Below, in pieces: positions 36,381 to 47,068 of a stretch of DNA of 64,000 nucleotides. Under the pieces are notes generated by a model that was not told where the DNA came from, did no database searches, and worked only from the letters and a program-made list of their open reading frames with translations. Numbering within the stretch: the stretch's first letter is position 1; every line of letters begins with the position of its first letter. The DNA comes from Bacteroidota bacterium. Lineage in GTDB: Bacteria > Bacteroidota > Rhodothermia > Balneolales > HLUCCA01. A program made the translations under genes and the position numbers. The stretch spans positions 233,077 through 297,076 of the forward strand of contig JAFIEZ010000006.1 of the NCBI GenBank assembly GCA_020832235.1. The letters run 5' to 3'.

Positions 36381-36944
36381 ATGAAAACTGTAAATATTTT
36401 GTCGTATGCCTTTGTTGGCTTATTTATGTTAAGCGCTACTGCTTGCGCTTCTAACTCGAATGCGAATAGCTATGGAACTGACCGAAATGAAATTACGCGA
36501 GCCATGATTGAACAGGCTCAGGAAGGCTGGATAGCTGCACTTGTATCGGTAGGAGCGGCAGAAGATCCGTCTGCCCGAGCATACGAAGTGTTGACCAACT
36601 ACTACGATTTTTCTGGTAGTGGTGTGCTATTCAAGCCAACGCTTACGCACGGTGAGCAAACATTTCGTATGACCAAAGATGGGGCACTGAGCTATTTCGT
36701 TGGTGGAAATGCGGCGTTTGCTCAAGATGATGGATTTGCTCTGCGTCCTTATGTCTCTGGTGTTGCCGATATCAAAGACGTTGTTATTGTTGGTAAAGCT
36801 GCCATTGCCATGGGCAATATCACGTTAACAGCGTATGATGGATCAACCGTAATGGTAGACAAGACGTTTGGTTACCGCATGGATGAAAATGGTAATCTTC
36901 GCATTATCACACACCATTCATCGTTGCCGTTTTCACCAAATTAA
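36381..36944 (+). CDS. Putative lipoprotein, SnoaL/NTF2-like
   Basis: Signal with Cys (LSATACAS); EITRAMIEQAQEGWIAALVSVG...VDKTFGYRMDENGNLRIITHHSSLPF. Confidence 0.6.
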   Translation: MKTVNILSYAFVGLFMLSATACASNSNANSYGTDRNEITRAMIEQAQEGWIAALVSVGAAEDPSARAYEVLTNYYDFSGSGVLFKPTLTHGEQTFRMTKDGALSYFVGGNAAFAQDDGFALRPYVSGVADIKDVVIVGKAAIAMGNITLTAYDGSTVMVDKTFGYRMDENGNLRIITHHSSLPFSPN

Positions 36945-37031
36945 TGAATGCAGCAATGCATGGGAATCGGCAGTTGGCGCCGGCATTAATGCCGGTGTCC
37001 TGCTGATATTCTCACGATTACGGACTTGTGT

Positions 37032-37076
37032 AGCCCCGGTTTAGCATGTCGTTATGCTCCGGGGCTTTTTTTGTTT
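37032..37076 (+). terminator. Rho-independent terminator
   Basis: agccccgg-N19-ccggggcttttttt. Confidence 0.85.
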
Positions 37077-37224
37077 TTGGAATCGCTAAAACCTTTCGTG
37101 TGTATTTTTCGTATGGTATGAAATAAACTAAAAAGCAACCGAACGAAGTGTTTCAGAACCAATTTTGATGTACGGAAGGTAATTTTGAGTTCAGCACGAT
37201 GTTCACTGAACTGTTGAAAAACAT

Positions 37225-37704
37225 ATGTATACAATTGAACCGGAAAACACCTGGGCTACCCGATTCCGTATTGAAAAAGACGGAGAGGCAATTGGCACAA
37301 TTAAATCCAATGGCTGGTCAACAAGTTATACTGTTCATGTATCGGACGATGAGGTTAAACTGAGTTCAGTTAAGTGGTACTCATCTGACTTAAATATTGT
37401 ACGTAACGATCAGATTGTTGGAGTTACAACCAGCGTAGCTTTTTCTTTTAGTCCGGAAATCCAGATTCAATACAAGGGCAAAACATTTCGGATTCAAGGC
37501 AAGTCAATGATGTCCCGGGATTTCGTAATTATGTTGGATGATGGCTCTGATGGTCGTGAGATAGGTACCGCGAGTAAAACCGGTGCCTTTAAAACGACAT
37601 ACCATATTCAGTTGCCAGACTTCATTGAACCCTGGTTCGTGGGCGTTATTGGCGCCTTGTTGATAAAGCAAACAAATGCTGCCGCAGCCACTGCTGCCAG
37701 CTAG
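37225..37704 (+). CDS. Hypothetical beta-rich protein (possibly LURP-one/Tubby-like)
   Basis: Intact ORF, beta-rich, no signature motif recognised. Confidence 0.5.
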   Translation: MYTIEPENTWATRFRIEKDGEAIGTIKSNGWSTSYTVHVSDDEVKLSSVKWYSSDLNIVRNDQIVGVTTSVAFSFSPEIQIQYKGKTFRIQGKSMMSRDFVIMLDDGSDGREIGTASKTGAFKTTYHIQLPDFIEPWFVGVIGALLIKQTNAAAATAAS

Positions 37705-37790
37705 CAACAAATCACCACGGTTGTAGCGGGCGGTTTTTTTAGCTGCTCAACAGCCGTTGGTTCAGTGGCAATAAGCAATGTAGAACATTT

Positions 37791-39542
37791 TCAATAACCG
37801 GCTGCCTGGCCATCAACTCGCGACTCGCTTGCTCCAAAATAGACGCCTTTTTCACGGTCGAATAAGATGCCCTGATAGCGTCCATAAAATCCACCGCCTA
37901 TCTGTACCGTATGACCACGTTGCCGGAGTGCCCGAACGACCTGGTAGTCGATGTTCGACTCAATCTGAACCCTTCCTCCATCCGTCAGGAAGTCTTCGGC
38001 CCCATCGGTAGGCTCGGTTGAACCCGTATGCAGCCAGCGAAGTGCATCCCCCGCCTCCTGAATGTTCATTCCGAAATCAATGACATTGGTGAGCACGCTT
38101 ACATGTCCCATAGGCTGATATTCGCCACCCATCACGCCGAAGGTAAACCATCCCTCCCCGTCTTTGGTAGCCAATCCGGGAATTATCGTATGAAATGGCC
38201 GCTTCCCTGGTGCATATACATTGGGATGATTGGGATCCATGGAGAACAGTTCACCACGATTTTGAAGGCTAAACCCTGTTCCCGGTACCACAAATCCGGT
38301 TCCCATCCCGCGAAAATTGCTCTGAATAAGTGAAACCATGTTGCCATGCTTGTCGGCTGTAGTAAGGAATATCGTACCTCCGTCCCGGAGTCCTTCAACG
38401 CCGGAAGTAACCCTGCGCGCTGCCCGATCGCCAATAAGTGCTCTTCTTTCTGCAGCATACTCTTTTGAAATCAGCGTTTCCATCGGGATGTTGTAGAAAT
38501 CAGGATCAGCGTAATGTTTGGCGCGGTCTTCGAAGGCCAGTTTCTTGGCTTCTACCATGACGTGAAGCATATCCGCGCTCATGAAACCCATGGAGGCCAG
38601 ATCGAAGCCCTCTAATATGTTGAGCATCTGTAATACGGCCGTACCCTGATTGTTTTCACCAATTTGATAGATTTCGTAGCCACGGTAGTTGGTGCTGATA
38701 GGGTCTATCCATTCGGAAGTGTGTGTGGCAAAATCGTCGTAGGTTAAATATCCGCCGTGCTCACGCATAAATGCATCGGTATTTCGGGCGATTTCACCTT
38801 TGTAGAACCCGTCTCTGCCTTGTTCAACCAATATGCGGAATGTATTACCCAAATCTGGATTGGCAAAAATATCTCCCTTTTCGGGAGCTCTACCGTCGAT
38901 GGTGAAGGTTTCGCGGAATGCGCCTGGCTGGGTTATGAGTCTTGGTACGCTGCGATTCCACCCCATAGCGATGGATTCGGTGACGGGAAAACCATTTTCC
39001 GCGTAATGAATAGGTGCGGCCAGGATGTCGGCCATGCTCGCTTCACCGAATCGTTCGTGGAGCTCAAACCAACCGTCAACGGCACCCGGAACCGATACGG
39101 AAAGCAGACTCAGGGGGTGAATGCGGTTTCGACCCTCTTCTTCGAGGATGGAGAGCACCTGCTCGTGACGTAGTCCGCGTGGGGAACGTCCGCTGGCATT
39201 CAGGGCATAGACCTGTTTTGTTTCCGCGTGCCAGATCAGGGCGTATAAATCGCCACCAATACCGTTTCCGGTGGGTTCCATAAGGCCCATAGCGGCGTTG
39301 GCAGCAATAGCCGCATCAATGGCGTTGCCTCCGTTTTTGAGAACATCCAGCCCGATTTGGGTGGCCAGAGGATGGGATGTGGCCACCATCCCGTTTTGAC
39401 CAATTACTTCAGACCGGGAAGCGAAGGGCAGTCCCGACTCACGGTCGCCCTGTGCGTTGGCAGATTTCATATCCGTTAACAGAATTGTGCAGGCTGCTAG
39501 AAGCAGGCAAGTTGATTTAAGTAAATTCATCATGTAGACCAA
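37791..39542 (-). CDS. ggt: Gamma-glutamyltransferase
   Basis: MVATSHPLATQIGLDVLKNGGNAIDAAIAANAAMGLMEPTGNGIGGDLYALI; DKHGNMVSLIQSNFRGMGTGFVVPGTGF. Confidence 0.93.
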   Translation of the reverse strand: MVYMMNLLKSTCLLLAACTILLTDMKSANAQGDRESGLPFASRSEVIGQNGMVATSHPLATQIGLDVLKNGGNAIDAAIAANAAMGLMEPTGNGIGGDLYALIWHAETKQVYALNASGRSPRGLRHEQVLSILEEEGRNRIHPLSLLSVSVPGAVDGWFELHERFGEASMADILAAPIHYAENGFPVTESIAMGWNRSVPRLITQPGAFRETFTIDGRAPEKGDIFANPDLGNTFRILVEQGRDGFYKGEIARNTDAFMREHGGYLTYDDFATHTSEWIDPISTNYRGYEIYQIGENNQGTAVLQMLNILEGFDLASMGFMSADMLHVMVEAKKLAFEDRAKHYADPDFYNIPMETLISKEYAAERRALIGDRAARRVTSGVEGLRDGGTIFLTTADKHGNMVSLIQSNFRGMGTGFVVPGTGFSLQNRGELFSMDPNHPNVYAPGKRPFHTIIPGLATKDGEGWFTFGVMGGEYQPMGHVSVLTNVIDFGMNIQEAGDALRWLHTGSTEPTDGAEDFLTDGGRVQIESNIDYQVVRALRQRGHTVQIGGGFYGRYQGILFDREKGVYFGASESRVDGQAAGY

Positions 39543-39667
39543 GACGGGTTAGGTTATACATCACGTATGTTGATGCATATTGAGATTAAGCTATGACATA
39601 GACATCTACAATAATCGGTATTCTAAGCGTAGTGTTCCGTTATTTTTTGCAAAAAGAATATTTCTTG

Positions 39668-39786
39668 TTTAATCCGCCAGCTTGTTTTATTTCGCTGGCC
39701 CATTTACATCGCTGATTGTTTACATCATAGTCTTGTTTACACCGTTGATTTGTTGATATATCGGGCTTTTTACATTGCTCGTTCAC
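39668..39786. repeat. Degenerate 16-18-bp tandem repeat, about 7 copies, in a divergent promoter region
   Basis: TTTA-start units at 39668, 39686, 39703, 39719, 39736, 39753 (TTGATATATCGGG), 39769; best unit TTTACATCGCTGATTG. Confidence 0.7.
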
Positions 39787-39903
39787 CATTGGTTAACGAT
39801 GTGACGTAGTGTTGTTCCCAAGATAAATGAATATGAATCGTCGAATGATTCCTTCGAAGCGCGGGTTTGTTTAGTATATACCATTCACACGCAATAAGAT
39901 ACC

Positions 39904-40935
39904 ATGTCACAAACCGTAATGATTACTGGGGGCACCGGATATATCGGAGCCTGGCTTACCAAAATGCTGCTAGAAGCAGGACACACCGTTCGACTAACCG
40001 TAAGAGATGCCGGCAGAACCGAAAAAATTGCGCCGTTACAGCAGATAGCTGAACAGTGCAAGGGTTCGCTGGAACTATTTGAGGCCGATTTACTCTCAGA
40101 AGGATCTTTCGATGAGGCCGCAAGAGGCGCAGATGTCATCATGCACGTGGCATCTCCCTTTAAACTGAAGGTGAACGACCCCTGGGCTGATCTGATTGAT
40201 CCCGCGGTAAAAGGAACCCGGAATGTACTGGAAGCCGCCAATAAATCCGGTTCGGTCAAGAAAGTGGTGCTTACATCCAGTATTGTGGCCATAGCTGGCG
40301 ATAACCTCGAAACCGTTGAAAAAGGCCTCTCCGAAGTAGAAGAAAGTCAATTCAACACCAGTAGTACGCCGAAGTCTTCTCCATATCCATATTCAAAAGT
40401 TATGGCCGAAAAAGAAGCCTGGAAGATACACGACGCCCAGTCGGACTGGAAATTGGTGGTTATTAATCCCTCGTTCGTAATGGGTCCTACATTGGAAAAT
40501 ATCCCAACCGAGTCGGAGAGTATCACCTTCATGAAAAACCTCATTTCTGGTCAGTTCGCCACCGGTGCGCCGGACCTTACCTTCGGTTTTGTTGACGTTC
40601 GCGATGTGGCTAAAGCCCACATGTTGGCGATGGATAATTCCGATGTTGCCGGACGTTTCTTGCTTGTAGAACGCACCGCTACCCTACTGGAGGTTTCAGA
40701 TCATCTACGCGATTCTTTTGGCGACCAATATAAACTGCCGACCAAAACGGCGCCTAAGTTTCTACTGTATCTGATAGGATGGATGTTTGGTGTAAAACCC
40801 TCCTTTGTTCGAAGAAATGTAGGTATTCCGTTGAAAGTGAATGCATCCAGAAGCCGGGATATACTCAAGCTCACATACACACCATTGCCGCAGACATTAA
40901 CCGATATGGTAAACCAGATTGAAAACGCGCGTTAA
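39904..40935 (+). CDS. Extended SDR NAD-dependent epimerase/dehydratase (aldehyde/dihydroflavonol reductase-like)
   Basis: MITGGTGYIGAWLTKMLLEAGHTV; YPYSKVMAEKEAW; NPSFVMGP. Confidence 0.9.
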   Translation: MSQTVMITGGTGYIGAWLTKMLLEAGHTVRLTVRDAGRTEKIAPLQQIAEQCKGSLELFEADLLSEGSFDEAARGADVIMHVASPFKLKVNDPWADLIDPAVKGTRNVLEAANKSGSVKKVVLTSSIVAIAGDNLETVEKGLSEVEESQFNTSSTPKSSPYPYSKVMAEKEAWKIHDAQSDWKLVVINPSFVMGPTLENIPTESESITFMKNLISGQFATGAPDLTFGFVDVRDVAKAHMLAMDNSDVAGRFLLVERTATLLEVSDHLRDSFGDQYKLPTKTAPKFLLYLIGWMFGVKPSFVRRNVGIPLKVNASRSRDILKLTYTPLPQTLTDMVNQIENAR

Positions 40936-40968
40936 ACGGATTACCCGACGGGGAAGTTGAGTTGCCAA

Positions 40969-41205
40969 TTAGCGAGTACGAACATGCATACGGCTTGTTC
41001 CTCTGCTTATGTTGTCAGAGGGTTTGCCATCTGAAACCACCGGCTTAGCTCTGTATGCAACTTCGCGTTGCATGAACAATTCGGGCCAATCGACACATGA
41101 CTCAAGGTCATCGGGAGTAAGTCCCTGAAGAATCAATTTCGCCAGTTCAGATCTTTCTCTGGTTGATAAGGTAGACAATGCATGCTGAAGCTCTTTTCTG
41201 TTCAT
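40969..41205 (-). CDS. Small hypothetical protein
   Basis: Intact 78-aa ORF without overlapping gene; no family recognised. Confidence 0.4.
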   Translation of the reverse strand: MNRKELQHALSTLSTRERSELAKLILQGLTPDDLESCVDWPELFMQREVAYRAKPVVSDGKPSDNISRGTSRMHVRTR

Positions 41206-41360
41206 ATGGTATGGTGATCATATTATGTTGTGTTTGTTCTTTGTTTACTCCCCGATGATTACAATGAGTAGACAGCTATGAAAATCTTTCACATGTATAC
41301 ACAAAACTCACAGTAAAACTTCCGTCACCCCCGTATTTCGCGTAAAAACCGTACATTTAC

Positions 41361-41388
41361 ACATGCTACATGCTACATGCTACATGCT
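41361..41388. repeat. Heptanucleotide tandem repeat (ACATGCT)4
   Basis: Direct sequence. Confidence 0.97.
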
Positions 41389-41491
41389 ACTTGACACATG
41401 ATGCAGCATCTAGCATACATTGAATCCGTAAAAATAATCTTCCTTCGATTATCCATCGGCAAAACAGCCATCTCAAAACGCCACACATCAA

Positions 41492-42931
41492 ATGACCTAC
41501 TTTGCAGCTGTTTACGGTGCCGGACTTGCCGGATGTGCTATTGCGAATAAGCTCCTCGATGCAGGCAAATCTGTACTGCTAATTGATCCGTCGTTAGAGA
41601 TAAACCAAGATATGACCTACCGGTCACAAGTCGCTGATAGCTCCCGCAGCGGGCACGCTTCCTCTCACATAGTTGACCCCGTCCCAGTGCTCTCAACATC
41701 AACGGCTTCTGATACCGAGCCTGATAATCCAGGCCTTTCCGCTTCCGTTCGCCAGACCGCCACTCCCGCAGCCCTTGTGAATCCCGCCATGGGCAGATAT
41801 GCCAAACTTAGTTGGGAGGCTGAAGCCTGCTATCACGCCGTCTTGAATCGAGCCCACGAACTGACCCGGTTTTCCGGCAGCGAGAATCTTTTCGCCGAAA
41901 CCGGGGTGCTTCGACCTGCCATAAACACCGATCTTGCCGAAAATTTTCGTGGCGCCCTCGACGCTCATGATTGGCCGGAGGGATGGATCACCTGGATTGA
42001 TGCCGATGCCGCCGCATCCCGCGTTCCCTATCTGGGCAAGCAACACGGCGCGCTGCTGCTGAACAAAGGCTTTACCGTCTACCTCGACCGGTATCTCAAA
42101 ACCTATCACCGCTATCTCGAACACAAAGGAGCAGAGCTTCAGAAAGAGGTGGTTTCTTATAGGCGACTGAGTGGTCACATAGCTGATATAAGTGAACAGG
42201 CGAATAACAAAAAAGTCACAAAACGTGAACTTTTGGATGATAATGACCGTTGGAAAAGTGCTGCAGGCTCCGCGCATACATCCTCCGATAGTGTCCGTGA
42301 TAGCCATGCAACGTATTCATCACCTGCGCATACATCCTCCGATAGTGATTCTGGTAAAGCAGGGAAGATTACACGTTCCGATAATGCCTCCTCCGACACA
42401 CCTCGGTTTCAGGTCGGTGAGCACCTCGTAGCCCACATCATCGTAGCTGCCGGCTCCGCCACCCTGGACTTCCCCGAGTTTGAAGGCGTTCCATTGCACC
42501 GTGTTAAAGGTCAGACGGCCACGTTCGAGGCCGACCACGACCTCCCGTGGGACACGGCCATTTCCGCCATGGGATACATCCTGCGCGAAGGCAAACGCGG
42601 AATCATCGCCGGATCCACCTACGAGCATAATCAGAACAATACCATACCCACCGAACAGGCCTACCAGCAAATTATTCACAAATTATTTAGTATTGTGCCC
42701 GAGCTTTCAGGGAGAATTGTGAAAACGGGTCAATGGGCCGGCATTAGAGTCACCACACCAAATAAATTACCGGTAATTGGTGCACCTGCAGCCCATCTCG
42801 GGTTTCATATGTACACGGCATTAGGGTCCAAAGGCTTACTTTTCTCCGAGCATGTAGCCGGAATTTTAGCCGGGCATATACTTCACGATATACCCTTGCC
42901 TCACGACCTCGACGTAAATCGATTCCTATGA
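41492..42931 (+). CDS. FAD-dependent amino-acid oxidase-like protein (DAO family) with low-complexity internal insertion
   Basis: AAVYGAGLAGCAIANKLLDAGKSVLLID; C-terminal TGQWAGIRVTTPNKLPVIGA; insert SAHTSSDSVRDSHATYSSPAHTSSDSDSGKAG. Confidence 0.85.
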   Translation: MTYFAAVYGAGLAGCAIANKLLDAGKSVLLIDPSLEINQDMTYRSQVADSSRSGHASSHIVDPVPVLSTSTASDTEPDNPGLSASVRQTATPAALVNPAMGRYAKLSWEAEACYHAVLNRAHELTRFSGSENLFAETGVLRPAINTDLAENFRGALDAHDWPEGWITWIDADAAASRVPYLGKQHGALLLNKGFTVYLDRYLKTYHRYLEHKGAELQKEVVSYRRLSGHIADISEQANNKKVTKRELLDDNDRWKSAAGSAHTSSDSVRDSHATYSSPAHTSSDSDSGKAGKITRSDNASSDTPRFQVGEHLVAHIIVAAGSATLDFPEFEGVPLHRVKGQTATFEADHDLPWDTAISAMGYILREGKRGIIAGSTYEHNQNNTIPTEQAYQQIIHKLFSIVPELSGRIVKTGQWAGIRVTTPNKLPVIGAPAAHLGFHMYTALGSKGLLFSEHVAGILAGHILHDIPLPHDLDVNRFL

Positions 42932-42965
42932 ACACCGAGCAATTCGAAATCATCAGGCAAAACCT

Positions 42966-43391
42966 ATGCACATCAAGCAATACGAAATCATCCTTCGTTC
43001 ACGTCCGCGTGGATTTCATCTCATAACCCGTGAAATATTGGATGTAATCGGGGATGACCTCAGTGGGTTCACCCGAGGACTCTGCCATGTTTTCATCCAG
43101 CACACCAGCGCCGGGCTTGCCATCAACGAAAATGCGGATCCCGATGTGCGCCTCGATTTCGAGACCCATTTTAACCGGATGGTGCCCGAAGATACCTCCC
43201 TGTATCGACACACCCTCGAGGGCACCGACGACATGACCTCCCACATCAAAAGTTCCATTTTAGGTCATGAACTCACCATACCCGTAACCCGAGGCAGGCT
43301 TAATCTGGGTACCTGGCAGGGCATTTATCTGTGCGAACACCGTAATGCCGCCGGAGGCAGAAGGCTGGTTGTTACGATAACCGGTAATTAA
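42966..43391 (+). CDS. YjbQ family secondary thiamine-phosphate synthase enzyme
   Basis: GLCHVFIQHTSAGLAINENADPDVRLDFE...HIKSSILGHELTIPVTRGRLNLGTWQGIYLCEHRN. Confidence 0.93.
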   Translation: MHIKQYEIILRSRPRGFHLITREILDVIGDDLSGFTRGLCHVFIQHTSAGLAINENADPDVRLDFETHFNRMVPEDTSLYRHTLEGTDDMTSHIKSSILGHELTIPVTRGRLNLGTWQGIYLCEHRNAAGGRRLVVTITGN

Positions 43392-43412
43392 AAAAAATTT
43401 GCCATTACAGCG

Positions 43413-46400
43413 TTAAAGAATTTTAAATTCAGCCAGTACTTCTTTGATATGGTCAATTTCCACAGGTTTGGCTAGAAAATAATCCATTCCGGCTTCGAAG
43501 CATTTATCCTTTTCTTCTTTGAGGGTTCCCGCCGTAAGTGCGATAATAGGAGTTCGTTTACCTTGAGCGGCCTCAATGTTACGAATAGTAACGGTGGACT
43601 GAAGTCCATCCATCTCGGGCATATGCACATCCATAAATACCAGGTCGGGCTTTAGTTCAGTAAAAAGTTCTACAGCTTTGCTGCCGTTCTCCGCTTCAAA
43701 TACGATGGCTTCCGGACAGGTATTTTTAATAATGGCTTTGAGCAAAAGCATATTCATGTAAACGTCTTCAGCGATTAAGATTTTGGGCACCCATGCGTTT
43801 GCCTTGCTAGTATCAAGTTCATGAATGCGATCGGTATCAATCTTCGAATCGGGCGCCTCCACACTTAAACTGACACCGCTGTCGTGGTTAGCTAAAGGTC
43901 TGGTAATTGAGCTTGATTCCGGAGATTCGGCAGTATGGCTTGCATCTTTGACACCCAGGTTATGCGTACTTGACCGTTCATCAATACTATCTGAAAGTGG
44001 ATCACCACAGAATTTTCCATCGCTTAGTTTTTCCAAGCATTCAGTTAAGTGACGTTGTTTAACTGGCTTGATTAGCAAGCATCGCACACCTAGAACATCA
44101 CACTCCTCATAAAAATGTTCATCAACAGTTGAGGTATGTAGCATCACAATCGGAGGGATTTCATTTTGGTTTTTTAACTGATCCTTAAGTAATCGAACGG
44201 TCTCCGGACCGTTAACAGGGCCGTTGGTATGATCGCACAATATTATATCGGCCCTCTGTAAAAGCATAAGATGTTCAATAGCGTTTGCCGTACTTTCAAA
44301 CGACGTATATGAAATGCCTATTCGGGTAAGTTTTTTCTCCAATATCGACCTGGCCGCAGCATGCTCTTGAATGATTACCGCGTCATACGAGAATCGGGAC
44401 TCTTTTGCGAATTTATCTTGAGTTGCTTCTACGGGAAGGGTCAAGGTAAAGAAAAAAGTGGTTTCTACTCCGGGTCGACTGGTAAAGTCGATTTTCCCTC
44501 CCATTTTGTTCACAATCATTTCAGAGATGGCAAGACCCAGACCCGTACCGCCAAATCGTCGTGTAGTGGAAGTATCGGCCTGCGAAAATGCATTAAAGAG
44601 TCTGTCTCGCTGCACCTCCGTTATACCAATGCCCGTATCTCTCACGGTAAAGCGGAGCCGGGCTACGTTTTCATCCAGCAGTTCGCCATCTACACTTAAT
44701 TCTACTTCTCCTCTCTCTGTAAATTTAACTGCATTACTGAGCAGGTTGGCCAGAACTTGTTTAAGCCTTACCGAGTCGGTATACACAAGTTCCGGCACGG
44801 TATCCCCTATATAAAGCAGCAACTCGAGCCCTTTCTTTTCAGCATGAAACCGAACCACATCGATGCTGTCTTCCAGCAGTTCAGGTAAATTCGTTTTGCG
44901 CGACTCTAATTCCAGCTTACCCGCTTCAATTTTTGAAAAGTCGAGGATGTCGCTGATGACGCTGAGTAGTGTGTGCCCGGAAACATGAGCATTGTTCACG
45001 TACTGCTGTTGTACGGCACTCAGCGGAGTATTCTTGAGGAGGTCGGTAAATCCGATGAGTCCGTTTAGTGGAGTGCGGATTTCGTGACTCATATTTGCCA
45101 GGAACTGACTTTTGGCTACATTGGCAGCCTCAGCATTTTCTTTTTCTTGAATCAACTGTTCTTCCAGCTGCTTCTGATCAGTGATGTCGGTTAAAACACC
45201 TTCCCAAACGGTGGAACCGTCTGGAAGCGAGCGTGGACGTGATTCAGCTTTCACCCATCGTATTTCTCCGTTTACAATGATGCGGGTCTCCCCAAAAAAC
45301 GCCTTCTTTTCGGCAAATGATTCAGCATTTAAGGCTATCCAGTCATCAAAGTCGTCAGGATGTGAACATGCGAACGCCTTTATCGGATCTTGCAATGCAT
45401 CTTCTCTGCGAAGACCCGTCAACTCCAGAAACCGGCGGCTCAGAAACGCAAATTTACCCAGGCCACCTTCGGGAGGCTGTACCATAGTATATGTGCCCAC
45501 CGGGATATTTTCAGTGAGTTCATAGGCTGTTTTTTGGAGGCGATTTTCGGCATCTAGCAACGCTGTAATGGCATCCTGCCGAGTGATGGTAAGACGAATT
45601 ACCAATGCCGTGAAACCGAGCAGTATAACTACGCCAATATAGTAGGCCCACAGTAGTGGAGTAAAAATATCGTTTCCGCTAACCAGCCACCGGCTGGAAC
45701 AGCAGCAATTTGCCAGCTGCCATAGGGGAGCTCAATATTTTGCTGAAGAGGAGAGCTCTCAAAAACAGAAGGATCTCCCATAAAAACATCACCGTCAGGA
45801 CCCAGAGCATCCTTGCCTCTTATGGCGATTAAAAGACCGTCAACTTCCGGCACAATACCCGCAGCGTTAAAAAGGCTGTCTGCATAAAGAACTGATGAAG
45901 ATAGCCCCCATAATATATCTTCTCCGGTAACAGGATTACTTACGTAAATAGGGTTACGTGCAATAATACCTTCCCCTCCTTGCACCAACGCTACAGGACC
46001 GGCAATCACAAGTTCATTTTGCTGTATGGCCTTTTCAACAGATTCAATCTGGTCTGGAATGGTAGTGTAGTCTAAACCAACGACGGTTTCATTGCCTTCT
46101 AACGGATAAACAAATTGAACGATCATGTCACGTGCAATAGCAATGTTACGAAAGTCGTGTTCCTCTGTGAATTGAACCTTAATAGCCCGGGTGAAATCTT
46201 CCTGTGTTAGCTCCGTATTCATGGCAATAATGGAGTTAACAGCCGGTATTCTATAAATATTCATATAGATGCGGCTGCTAAGCGACGCTCTTAAAGTATA
46301 GAGCGTTTCCATGGTCTGGTCGCGCTGAATCTGCTCTTATTTCTGGGTTTCAAAGCGAACTAACAGGGCGCCAATGGAGATAAATATGACCACTAGCGTC

Positions 46401-46468
46401 ACAAATAACACAAAACCAAGAGATTTGATACTGCCTCGAACCGCTAAACCAGAAGATGTGACGCCCAT
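43413..46468 (-). pseudogene. CHASE-like sensor / PAS / hybrid histidine kinase / receiver gene interrupted by an in-frame stop and a frameshift; 3' part (43413-45605) is a long intact ORF
   Basis: N-terminal TM MGVTSSGLAVRGSIKSLGFVLFVTLVVIFISIGALLVRFETQK then TAA (46337-46339), continuing EQIQRDQTMETLYTLRAS...; sensor ORF ends at 45629 but the TM segment RWLVSGNDIFTPLLWAYYIGVVILLGFTALVIRLTITRQD continues in another frame into HisKA/HATPase/REC. Confidence 0.82.
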
Positions 46469-46806
46469 CTTGCTTTAATTTTTGCCAGCTATTCAGAACC
46501 CAAGTTGAAAAAAGCTGCATGCACATTAGATGTATACATAAGATACCATGCTGTGTTTTAAAAAGTATCTTCTGAATTACATAGGCTATAGCCTACAACC
46601 AAGTTACTATTGGTGTTACGAAAGATATTAGACATCGATAGCTCAAAGAACTAATGAGGATATTTTAATATACATACGTGATATTCCGATTGCATAACCA
46701 TCTACTCGTTAACAATAGGGAAATATTGGCTTAACAATAAGGTAATATACCTGCCGTAAGTTTTTGCATCCATATAAAAACAACAGCTTAGCTTTTTTGC
46801 TTTGTT

Positions 46807-47045
46807 GTGGATAACCAAAAACAAAACCAATCTAACGGTTATCTGTTAGCCAAAGTAAGAGGTATCTTCGTTTTGTCGGTTCTATTCCTCGGAGCAACGT
46901 TCTCTACGGTACTATCAAAAAATCCTGCAATAGAACCTGTTCGTGGAACAGTTTTGGGTGTTGTTACGGATGCCAATACTGGTGAGCCGCTGCCGGGAGC
47001 TACCATTTTGGTGAGAGGCACCAGTCTAATGGATGCCACCGACCT
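46807..47045 (+). pseudogene. N-terminal fragment of a TonB-dependent receptor / carboxypeptidase-regulatory-like protein
   Basis: Signal peptide, then VRGTVLGVVTDANTGEPLPGATILVRGTSLMDATDL; homology stops abruptly before the adjacent convergent gene. Confidence 0.7.
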
Positions 47046-47068
47046 ACCGGTTGGTAACCAATATGTTT

